This document shows positions 26,449 to 34,370 of a stretch of DNA of 41,143 nucleotides, piece after piece. Both the position numbers and the translations under genes were made by a program. Location: the NCBI GenBank assembly GCA_014804365.1, contig JAAUZX010000059.1, forward strand, positions 1 to 41,143, in the 5' to 3' direction. The DNA is from Lachnospiraceae bacterium (GTDB lineage Bacteria; Bacillota; Clostridia; Lachnospirales; Lachnospiraceae). The notes under the pieces were generated by a model that searched no databases, had not been told where the DNA came from, and worked only from the letters and a program-made list of their open reading frames with translations. The first letter of the stretch is position 1. Each line of letters opens with the position of its first letter.

Positions 26449-27633
26449 ATGAAAGCATTCTTAATTTTGGAAGATGGAACTCTTTTTGAAGGGACACATA
26501 TCGGTGCGCAGAAAGAAGTCATCAGCGAAATCGTATTTAATACTTCAATGGCGGGATATCTGGAGGTGCTGACCGATCCGTCTTATGCGGGGCAGGCGGT
26601 GTGTATGACCTATCCGCTGATCGGAAATTACGGTATCTGCAGGGAAGATATGGAATCCCGCAGGGCGTGGCCGGACGGATTTATTGTCAGGGAGCTTTCA
26701 CGTATTCCGAGCAATTTCAGATGCGATATGACGATTCAGGAGTTTCTGGAGGAGAATGATGTGCCCGGAATCGCGGGAATCGATACGAGGGCGCTTGTGA
26801 AGCTCCTTCGTGAAAAAGGAACGATGAACGGCATGATCACGACCAACGAGAAGTATCAGTTAGATGAGATCCTTCCGAAATTGAAGGCTTACACCACCGG
26901 GAAAGTGGTGGATGTTGTGACCTGTAAAGAAAAATATACGCTGACTGCCGCAAGACAGTTGTCGGATAACGGTCCGATTTCCGGTAGCTCGCAGTTTAGG
27001 AAAGTGGAATATGAGAGAGGAATCCGTGAAAAGAAACCGAGTATGGTGCGCACGCTGAGCGGGCAGGGATTGAAAGTTGCGCTGCTTGATCTGGGTGCAA
27101 AAGACAATATTGCCAAATCTCTCGCGGCAAGAGGGTGTGAGGTGACGGTCTATCCGGCAGATACTAAGGCGCAGGAGATTATTGACGTGAAGCCTGACGG
27201 CATTATGCTGAGCAACGGACCGGGCGATCCGAAAGAGTGCACGGATGTGATTACCGAAATCAAAAAACTGTATGATACGGACATCCCGATCTTTGCGATC
27301 TGCCTCGGACACCAGTTGATGGCGCTTGCCACGGGTGCAGATACTTTTAAGATGAAGTATGGTCACAGAGGCGGCAACCATCCGGTGAAAGATTTAGCGA
27401 ACGGAAGAGTTTATATTTCTTCCCAGAATCATGGATATGTGGTTGATATGGACAAGCTGGACCCGAAGGTGGCTGTGCCCGCTTTTATCAATGTCAATGA
27501 CGGAACCAACGAAGGACTGTCTTATACGGGCAAGAATATCTTTACGGTACAGTTCCATCCGGAGGCCTGCCCCGGACCGCAGGATTCAGGGGATTTGTTT
27601 GAACGGTTCATTGAGATGATGAAAAGAACATGA
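26449..27633 (+). CDS. carA: Carbamoyl-phosphate synthase, small (glutaminase) subunit
   Basis: The subunit hydrolyses glutamine and passes ammonia to CarB for carbamoyl phosphate, feeding pyrimidine and arginine synthesis. It has 394 residues. The N-terminal domain has GYLEVLTDPSYAGQAV and GIAGIDTRALVKLLR. The class-I glutaminase has the nucleophile Cys285 in AICLGHQ and the His370 block FHPEACPGPQDS. The ATG at 26449 is chosen for family agreement (MKAFLILEDGTLFEG) and because the promoter lies just upstream; an in-frame extension to 26350 would include the promoter. A palindromic repeat begins in its last codons, and carB follows 152 nt on. Confidence 0.97.
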   Translation: MKAFLILEDGTLFEGTHIGAQKEVISEIVFNTSMAGYLEVLTDPSYAGQAVCMTYPLIGNYGICREDMESRRAWPDGFIVRELSRIPSNFRCDMTIQEFLEENDVPGIAGIDTRALVKLLREKGTMNGMITTNEKYQLDEILPKLKAYTTGKVVDVVTCKEKYTLTAARQLSDNGPISGSSQFRKVEYERGIREKKPSMVRTLSGQGLKVALLDLGAKDNIAKSLAARGCEVTVYPADTKAQEIIDVKPDGIMLSNGPGDPKECTDVITEIKKLYDTDIPIFAICLGHQLMALATGADTFKMKYGHRGGNHPVKDLANGRVYISSQNHGYVVDMDKLDPKVAVPAFINVNDGTNEGLSYTGKNIFTVQFHPEACPGPQDSGDLFERFIEMMKRT

Positions 27634-27685
27634 AGATATACTAAGACTGCAAAATACGCAGTCTAAGTATATCTAAGTCATGTTC
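27626..27685. repeat. Palindromic element, copy B
   Basis: The architecture is that of the copy at 1575-1632: outer arms GAACATGA/TCATGTTC, identical core arms AGATATACT/AGTATATCT, inner arms AGACTGC/GCAGTCT, loop aaaatac. The outer arm overlaps the last codons and stop of carA (TGA at 27631-27633). Confidence 0.75.
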
Positions 27686-27686
27686 G

Positions 27687-27715
27687 GAAGAATGCCGCTA
27701 AAGCGAGCATTCTTC
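27687..27715 (+). terminator. GAATGC-family hairpin between carA and carB
   Basis: GAAGAATGC pairs with GCATTCTTC. It directly follows palindrome copy B, just as the hairpin at 1636 follows copy A. It lacks a T-run, so carA-carB read-through is likely. Confidence 0.5.
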
Positions 27716-27785
27716 CCGGCAGAGACTGAGTTTTGTGATATGGGGAAGATTATTAAACGGGAAGTATAGATAACGGAGGTATAAG

Positions 27786-30700
27786 ATGCCTAAGAATCCA
27801 AATGTTAAGAGAGTACTGGTGATCGGGTCGGGACCGATTGTGATCGGGCAGGCGGCGGAGTTTGACTATGCGGGAACGCAGGCTTGCCGATCATTAAAAG
27901 AAGAGGGAATGGAAGTCATCCTGGTGAATTCCAATCCGGCTACAATCATGACCGATGGCGACATCGCAGATAAAGTATATATCGAGCCGCTCACGGCCAA
28001 AGTGCTGGAGCAGATCATTATAAAAGAAAAACCTGACAGTTTGCTGCCGAACATGGGCGGACAGGCGGGTTTAAATCTCGGCATGGAGCTGGATGAGTCC
28101 GGTTTTCTGGCGGCTCACGGCGTTGCCCTGCTGGGCACTACCGCGAAGACGATCAAGAAGGCTGAGGATCGTCTGGAATTTAAGGAAACTATGGAGAAGA
28201 TCGGGGAACCATGCGCCCCTTCCCTTGTGGTGGAAAATATCGAGGATGGCGTTACTTTTGCCAATAAGATCGGCTATCCGGTTGTGCTCCGTCCTGCTTA
28301 TACGCTGGGCGGTTCCGGCGGCGGTATTGCTCATGATCAGGTAGAGCTGGAAGAGATTCTGGCTAACGGTCTGCGGCTCTCCCGTGTGGGACAGGTTTTA
28401 GTGGAGCGCTGTATCGCGGGCTGGAAAGAGATCGAGTATGAGGTTATGCGGGACAGTGCAGGTAACTGCATCACCGTATGTAATATGGAAAACATCGATC
28501 CGGTAGGTGTGCATACGGGCGACAGTATTGTAGTGGCGCCCTCCCAGACATTAGGAGATAAAGAGTACCAGATGCTCAGAAGCTCGGCGCTTAATATCAT
28601 CAACGAGCTGGGAATTACGGGCGGGTGTAACGTGCAGTTTGCGCTGCACCCCACCAGTTTTGAGTACTGTGTGATCGAGGTGAATCCCCGTGTGAGCCGT
28701 TCCTCCGCACTTGCAAGTAAGGCGACAGGATATCCAATCGCCAAGGTAGCGGCTAAGATCGCCCTCGGTTATACACTGGATGAGATCAGGAATGCCATCA
28801 CGGGTAAGACTTATGCAAGTTTTGAGCCGACGCTTGATTACTGTGTTGTCAAGATTCCGAGACTTCCTTTTGATAAATTTATTACGGCAAAACGTACTTT
28901 GACGACACAAATGAAAGCCACCGGCGAGGTTATGAGCATCGGCAATAATTTTGAAGGTGCGTTGATGAAGGCAATCCGTTCGCTGGAACAGCATGTGGAT
29001 TGTCTGCGCAGTTATGACTTCTCGGAGCTTTCCGCAGAGGAATTAAAAGACCGAATGAAGGTGGTGGATGACCAGAGGATCTATATCATTGCTGAGGCGA
29101 TCCGCAAGGGTGTGGATTATGATACGATCCATGAAATTACTATGGTGGATCACTGGTTTATCGATAAGATCGCAATTTTGACGGAGATGGAGACGGCCTT
29201 GGAAAAAGGTCCCCTGACAGTGGAGCTTTTGAAAGAAGCCAAAAGAATCGAGTTTCCCGATAACGTGATCGCCGAACTGACTGGGAAGACAGAAGAAGAA
29301 ATCAAGAAAATGCGCTATGACAACGGAATAGTTGCGGCGTTTAAGATGGTAGATACCTGTGCAGCGGAATTTGCGGCGAGCACACCTTATTACTATTCTG
29401 TGTTCGGTTCCGAGACAGAAGTGGTTGAGACCCATCCGAAGAAAAAAGTGCTTGTGCTCGGTTCCGGCCCCATCCGCATCGGACAGGGTATCGAGTTCGA
29501 TTACTGTTCCGTTCACGCCACATGGGCTTTTGCCAAAGAAGGCTATGAGACGATTATTATCAACAATAATCCGGAGACGGTCAGCACAGATTTTGATATT
29601 GCAGATAAACTCTATTTTGAGCCGCTGACACCGGAAGATGTGGAGAATATCGTCAATGTGGAGAAGCCTGATGGTGCGGTGGTGCAGTTCGGCGGACAGA
29701 CGGCGATCAAACTGACCGAGAGTCTGATGAAGATGGGTGTACCGATCCTCGGCACGAAGGCGGAAGATGTGGACGCGGCGGAGGACAGGGAGCTTTTTGA
29801 TAAGATTCTGGAAGAAACGCAGATTCCGAGAGCTGCGGGCGGTACAGTGTATACCGCCGAGGAAGCTAAGGCAGTTGCCAACAGATTAGGTTATCCCGTA
29901 CTCGTGCGGCCCTCCTATGTGTTGGGCGGTCAGGGGATGCAGATCGCATTGTCTGATCAGGAAATCGAAGAATTTATGGCGGTGATCAACCGTTATGAGC
30001 AGGATCATCCGATTCTGGTAGATAAATATTTGCAGGGTAAAGAGCTGGAAGTAGATGCGGTGTGTGACGGAACGGACATTCTGATTCCGGGTATCATGGA
30101 GCACATCGAGCGGACCGGTGTTCATTCCGGTGACAGTATTTCCGTCTATCCGGCACCTACGGTTAGCGAGCAGGTGAAAGAGACGATTGCAGAGTATTCC
30201 AGAAGACTGGCGAAGGCACTTCATGTAATCGGGCTTATCAATATCCAGTTTATTGCCATGGGCGATGAGGTGTATGTGATCGAGGTCAATCCCAGATCAT
30301 CCCGTACCGTGCCTTATATCAGTAAGGTGACGGGCATTCCCATCGTCGATCTGGCGACGGAAGTGATCATCGGTAAGAAGATACGGGATCTGGGTTATGA
30401 GCCGGGCTTACAGCCTGCGGCGGACTATTTTGCCATCAAGATGCCGGTATTCTCCTTTGAAAAGATTCGCGGTGCGGAGATCAGCTTAGGGCCGGAGATG
30501 AAGTCCACGGGAGAATGTCTCGGTATCGCAAAGACTTTCAATGAGGCGCTCTACAAGGCGTTTCTCGGTGCGGGCATCAATCTGCCCAAGCATAAGAAGA
30601 TGATCATTACCGTTAAGGAGGCTGATAAAGGTGAGGCAATTGAAGTAGCCCGCCGTTTTGAGAAGCTGGGTTATATTATCTACGCTACGAGGAGTACTGC

Positions 30701-30995
30701 CGTTGCGCTGAATGAAGCGGGCGTGAAAGCGAGAAAAGTCAATAAGATTCAGCAGGAATCACCTACGGTTATGGATCTGATCTTAGGTCATAAGATCGAT
30801 CTGGTCATTGACACACCGACGCAGGGACGGGATAAGAGCAGAGACGGATTCTTAATCCGGAGAACCGCCATCGAGACCGGCGTTAATTGTATCACGGCGA
30901 TGGATACCGCCACGGCGCTTGTGTCCAGCCTTGAGAATGCGGCGTCACAGGGAGAGATGACGCTGATTGATATTGCGACGATTGCGAGAAGATGA
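27786..30995 (+). CDS. carB: Carbamoyl-phosphate synthase, large subunit
   Basis: This 1069-residue synthetase is the expected length. Two homologous halves each begin with a pre-ATP-grasp domain (VLVIGSGPIVIGQAAEFDYA near residue 10; VLVLGSGPIRIGQGIEFDY near 555). Each is followed by an ATP-grasp domain (about 128-335 and 670-870; EVNPRVSRSSALASK and EVNPRSSRTVPYISK). The last ~130 residues form the MGS-like allosteric domain (ITVKEADKGEAIEVAR, TPTQGRDKSRDG), where UMP or ornithine usually bind. CGGAGG lies before the ATG. It completes the carAB pair and needs CarA-derived ammonia. Confidence 0.98.
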   Translation: MPKNPNVKRVLVIGSGPIVIGQAAEFDYAGTQACRSLKEEGMEVILVNSNPATIMTDGDIADKVYIEPLTAKVLEQIIIKEKPDSLLPNMGGQAGLNLGMELDESGFLAAHGVALLGTTAKTIKKAEDRLEFKETMEKIGEPCAPSLVVENIEDGVTFANKIGYPVVLRPAYTLGGSGGGIAHDQVELEEILANGLRLSRVGQVLVERCIAGWKEIEYEVMRDSAGNCITVCNMENIDPVGVHTGDSIVVAPSQTLGDKEYQMLRSSALNIINELGITGGCNVQFALHPTSFEYCVIEVNPRVSRSSALASKATGYPIAKVAAKIALGYTLDEIRNAITGKTYASFEPTLDYCVVKIPRLPFDKFITAKRTLTTQMKATGEVMSIGNNFEGALMKAIRSLEQHVDCLRSYDFSELSAEELKDRMKVVDDQRIYIIAEAIRKGVDYDTIHEITMVDHWFIDKIAILTEMETALEKGPLTVELLKEAKRIEFPDNVIAELTGKTEEEIKKMRYDNGIVAAFKMVDTCAAEFAASTPYYYSVFGSETEVVETHPKKKVLVLGSGPIRIGQGIEFDYCSVHATWAFAKEGYETIIINNNPETVSTDFDIADKLYFEPLTPEDVENIVNVEKPDGAVVQFGGQTAIKLTESLMKMGVPILGTKAEDVDAAEDRELFDKILEETQIPRAAGGTVYTAEEAKAVANRLGYPVLVRPSYVLGGQGMQIALSDQEIEEFMAVINRYEQDHPILVDKYLQGKELEVDAVCDGTDILIPGIMEHIERTGVHSGDSISVYPAPTVSEQVKETIAEYSRRLAKALHVIGLINIQFIAMGDEVYVIEVNPRSSRTVPYISKVTGIPIVDLATEVIIGKKIRDLGYEPGLQPAADYFAIKMPVFSFEKIRGAEISLGPEMKSTGECLGIAKTFNEALYKAFLGAGINLPKHKKMIITVKEADKGEAIEVARRFEKLGYIIYATRSTAVALNEAGVKARKVNKIQQESPTVMDLILGHKIDLVIDTPTQGRDKSRDGFLIRRTAIETGVNCITAMDTATALVSSLENAASQGEMTLIDIATIARR

Positions 30996-31038
30996 GAGTG
31001 TAAAATGACGATCATGATGAGGAATCAGGAATAAACTA

Positions 31039-31066
31039 AGAAGTCAGGCTTAGAAGCCTGACTTCT
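31039..31066. terminator. Bidirectional terminator after carB
   Basis: AGAAGTCAGGC pairs with GCCTGACTTCT. It sits between the convergent carB and Rpn-family genes. Confidence 0.75.
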
Positions 31067-31067
31067 A

Positions 31068-32183
31068 TCATATATCATATTGCTGATATAATTTTTCTCT
31101 GTACGCAGAGTTATCGAGTGCCTTCGTCAAGTCGCTCATGCGGTTTGATTGTATTAAGTTTCGGACTAATTTAGCGAGACGCGCTTCACCCTCCGCGATA
31201 CCTTGCTCTAATCCTTGCTCTAGTCCTTGCTCTAGTCCTTGCTCTAGTCCTTGTTTCAATCCTTCCGCCCTTCCCTCTTTCATTGCTTTCCTACGGGCAG
31301 CAGGTATATCAACATCTTTAAAGTTCTCAAACAGTTCAGCCATTTTACGCTCCTTTACCTGTCCAGTAAATTCTGCCACCTCATCTTCGGGCAGATTCAG
31401 ATGTCTCAGCATAGATGAAGTCACTCGCGCTATGATATCAAGTAGTTCATCTGTAGAGTGTTCCGACAGGTTTTTAATATAATCTTCGGGTAGATTTAAT
31501 TCTCGGAATTCCGTTGAACTTTGCAGCCGGTTAATCAGCATTACCAAAGAAAGCTCATCATTCTTCTCCACCAGTTCTCCTAAGCTGTAGGAATTTAATT
31601 CAATCAGCTTATAGAAAAATTTAGGTGTAAATGGTTCAAATGCTTTGTCGAATAATATCCTGTCCTGCAGATCACGGGCAGCGGTCCATTTGCCGGTTCC
31701 TTCATAATACACGATTGGCAGGATGGGCGGATACCTGAACCCTTTTGTCCTGCTGATTCCCTTGTGCTGTCTCTCCATTTCTCGTTCATAGTCTTCCCAT
31801 ATGTAGACCATGTACCTGAGCAGCTGCATACTCACATTATAATCCACTTTGGTCTTGTGTTCAATAAGAGATACAAAAAATAGTGTATCTTTTTCTGGTA
31901 TTTTTATACGCTTTACCGTATCTGAATTCCGCTCTTCCGTGAACATGGGTATATACCGCTCGGTAACATCTTCGATATCTTCAGCTTTAATGTTTCTGAG
32001 TATAGGCATGTCCATGTAATTTCTAAGGAACTGGGAGCACAATTCCGCATTTCCGAAAATGAGTTTGCTGCTGCTGTCATGTAATTTGCTGTTTGACAGG
32101 TGAGACTTTTTTCTCTGTGTCTGTTTTGGTCTTGCCAGGTCGGAGTGTTTTTGTGATCTTGACTGTACTTCTTTTTCTGTCAT
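31068..32183 (-). CDS. Rpn-family PD-(D/E)XK nuclease / putative transposase
   Basis: This 371-residue protein of the recombination-promoting nuclease (Rpn, Transposase_31-like) family has the nuclease core including LFFVSLIEHKTK, whose E-x-K fits the catalytic motif, and YPPILPIVYYEGTGKW. The C-terminal part contains tandem GLEQ repeats followed by GIAEGEARLAKL, a tail common in this family; the repeats are 12 nt long at DNA level (about 31200-31256). Rpn proteins are DNA endonucleases that promote RecA-independent recombination; copies are often numerous and move within genomes. AAAGGAGAACCT directly precedes the ATG. It is probably a single gene unit. Confidence 0.88.
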   Translation of the reverse strand: MTEKEVQSRSQKHSDLARPKQTQRKKSHLSNSKLHDSSSKLIFGNAELCSQFLRNYMDMPILRNIKAEDIEDVTERYIPMFTEERNSDTVKRIKIPEKDTLFFVSLIEHKTKVDYNVSMQLLRYMVYIWEDYEREMERQHKGISRTKGFRYPPILPIVYYEGTGKWTAARDLQDRILFDKAFEPFTPKFFYKLIELNSYSLGELVEKNDELSLVMLINRLQSSTEFRELNLPEDYIKNLSEHSTDELLDIIARVTSSMLRHLNLPEDEVAEFTGQVKERKMAELFENFKDVDIPAARRKAMKEGRAEGLKQGLEQGLEQGLEQGLEQGIAEGEARLAKLVRNLIQSNRMSDLTKALDNSAYREKLYQQYDI

Positions 32184-32564
32184 AGGTTCTCCTTTCGATG
32201 TGGACAGGGCAGCGTATGTAGATCATAGAGGAGATAAGACTCTGACAGGGCGACTGTAGGGAGTTACCCTAGCCAAAGAAATATGTGCCGACATAACTGC
32301 TGTCTGCCCGATTCACTTGTATGTGAGTTTTTACAGCCTATATCAGAAAATATGGCTGTTATTCCTGACGGAATATTAAGATGCACAATAGAAGAGTTTT
32401 GTGCGATTTGTTTCATTATATATTGTCTGAGAGGGATTGGCAAGTTTTTTTGAGTAAATTATGTATCTAAATTGAGTATGGCGGTTGTATCATAATCAAA
32501 TTTGAGATAGAATGAATTTTGAGTGGATATAGATTGTTGGGAATGGATGAAAAACGGTAGGAGC
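32184..32564. other. Intergenic region without recognised gene
   Basis: About 380 nt between the divergent Rpn and queH genes. It contains a small hairpin GTAGGG/CCCTA near 32255 and A/T-rich DNA towards queH with TTGAGT twice (32451, 32475), which may mark promoter parts. No riboswitch of the preQ1 type is recognised. Confidence 0.4.
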
Positions 32565-33338
32565 ATGAACAGAAATTACCAGAAAGAACTGGATAAAATA
32601 TTAGAAAAACTCACAGCATCAGAAGCGGAGACTGCATGGGGCACAGAACGGGCAGTGGCACCAAGGCTTTTCTTACATAGTTGCTGTGCGCCTTGCAGCA
32701 GTTATGTGCTGGAATATCTGCGTAAATATTTCCGGATCACTGTTTTTTACTATAATCCTAATATTACCGAGGATGAAGAATACTGCAAGCGGGTGGAGGA
32801 GCAGAAGAGGCTGATTACTGCCTATAATGCGGAATTAACGAAAGGAAAGAAAAATAGCGGACAGATAGCGGGTGAACGTTTAGGACAGGATTCGTGTGGG
32901 GGTGCGGACAATGTACAAAGCTCCGGTAAGGATATAGGAATCGGGATGATGATCAGCAGAGAGCACCCAGGGTATCATATCGAAATAGTAGAGGGTGACT
33001 ACGAGCCGGAACGCTTCTATGAGATTGCCAAAGGGTTAGAACAGTGTCCCGAAGGCGGCGAACGGTGCTTCGCGTGCTATGAGCTCCGACTTCGGGAGAC
33101 GGCGAAACAGGCAAAGGCAGGAAAATATGATTATTTCACCACTACGCTGTCAATCAGCCCTCTTAAAAATGCCGCAAAAATAAATGAAATCGGAGAGAGG
33201 ATTGCAAAAGAGTACGGAGTTGAATGGCTTCCTTCGGATTTTAAGAAGAAAGATGGTTATAAACGTTCTATTGAATTGTCGAAAGAATATGATTTATACC
33301 GGCAGAATTATTGTGGGTGCGTGTATTCACGGCGTTAG
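32565..33338 (+). CDS. queH: Epoxyqueuosine reductase QueH
   Basis: QueH catalyses the last step of queuosine synthesis, reducing epoxyqueuosine in tRNA; it is the cobalamin-independent alternative to QueG. The 257-residue protein has the family cysteines: SCCAPCSSY at the N-terminus, GERCFACYELR in the middle, and NYCGCVYS at the end, which bind an iron-sulfur cluster and metal. It also has FTTTLSISPLKNA. Compared with usual family members there is an extra ~45-residue insertion (about residues 89-135, GQIAGERLGQDSCGGADN...) before IVEGDYEPERFYEIAKGLE. The start is uncertain: the ATG at 32565 has AGGAG very close, and in-frame ATGs at 32547 or an upstream codon at 32523 are alternatives. Confidence 0.9.
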   Translation: MNRNYQKELDKILEKLTASEAETAWGTERAVAPRLFLHSCCAPCSSYVLEYLRKYFRITVFYYNPNITEDEEYCKRVEEQKRLITAYNAELTKGKKNSGQIAGERLGQDSCGGADNVQSSGKDIGIGMMISREHPGYHIEIVEGDYEPERFYEIAKGLEQCPEGGERCFACYELRLRETAKQAKAGKYDYFTTTLSISPLKNAAKINEIGERIAKEYGVEWLPSDFKKKDGYKRSIELSKEYDLYRQNYCGCVYSRR

Positions 33339-33465
33339 GAGAGCAAGGTTATAATGTCTGCTATACGCCATAGAGCATGATTATATTTGATATCATAGAT
33401 GGTTGTGAGTATAGTCAGTTTGCTTCATCAGTTTGAGGGGTTATATGCAAAGAATCGATATATAG

Positions 33466-33887
33466 CTTGTATTTTATACGCATTATTTTGATGAATTTCC
33501 GAACATTAAGATATTGACACATCATCTGGGCGGGAGGATTCCTTTTTTCAACGGAAGAATCGGACCGGGATGGTCGCAGCTTGGAAAGCGGACCAAAGAT
33601 GAGGATTACAGCAATATTTTACCGAGTATGAAAAGTCTCATCTGGATTATTTCAAAATGTTTTATGCAGATACGGCATTGCAGGGGGATCAGTGTGGTGC
33701 AACAGAATGTGGGATTCGGTTTTTCGGAATAGATCATGTTTTGTTTGCTTCTGATGCACCATTTGACCCGGAGAAAGGAACGATGTTTGTTCGTTTGGGG
33801 CTGGAAACTATAAATACTATGGATCTTTCCGAAGAGGATAGATATAAAATATTTGAAGGAAACGCAAGTAAACTGCTAAAACTATAG
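33466..33887 (+). pseudogene. Amidohydrolase (ACMSD-type) C-terminal remnant
   Basis: Only the C-terminal half of an amidohydrolase-2 family protein is present, split by a frameshift near 33630. The first part reads HYFDEFPNIKILTHHLGGR and FFNGRIGPGWSQLGKRT. After the shift it continues in another frame as YFKMFYADTALQG and FFGIDHVLFASDAPFDPEKG, with the metal/catalytic Asp of this family in SDAPFD. The N-terminal half with the metal-binding HxH is missing and a stop precedes it in frame (33463). Its neighbour is a tautomerase, a pairing that makes sense for aromatic or semialdehyde catabolism. Confidence 0.75.
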
Positions 33888-33940
33888 GCAGGAATTAAAG
33901 TCAAAATCTTTGGAAGTGAAAGAGAAAGGTGATATGTAAG

Positions 33941-34174
33941 ATGCCGCACATAGATATCAAATGTTATCCGGGACGAACTGATGCACAGAAGAAAATGCTT
34001 GCAGAGAGAATAGCAAAAGATGTTGTAGAAATATTTGAGACAGAAGAAAGCAGCGTTTCGGTTGCAATACATGATATTTCACAGGAAGAGTGGAAAGAAC
34101 GGGTGTGGGATCAAGAGATAGCACCGAATCTGGGTAAGCTATACAAAGAGCCGGGCTATAACTATGACGACTGA
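33941..34174 (+). CDS. 4-oxalocrotonate tautomerase-family protein
   Basis: This small 77-residue protein begins MPHIDIKCYPGRTDAQKKML. After removal of Met the N-terminal proline would be the catalytic base, as in tautomerases of the PptA/4-OT type. The length fits one subunit of a dimer or hexamer. AAAGGTGAT lies upstream. It follows the broken amidohydrolase by 53 nt and may be what is left of a two-gene catabolic unit. Its substrate is unknown. Confidence 0.85.
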   Translation: MPHIDIKCYPGRTDAQKKMLAERIAKDVVEIFETEESSVSVAIHDISQEEWKERVWDQEIAPNLGKLYKEPGYNYDD

Positions 34175-34370
34175 ATCTGTAGAAATACTTTGTGACATGG
34201 TTTGGCATGATGGCATGATGCGCAGGCGAAATCCTCTTGACGCGATATTTCACGGGATGATATGATAATCAGCGCGAGTATTAACTCTGCATGGTATTGC
34301 ATGATGAGAGTTGCGCAGTAATTGAAAAAATTATATAAGTTTATATAATCAGAAAGGCACGAAAACAGCA

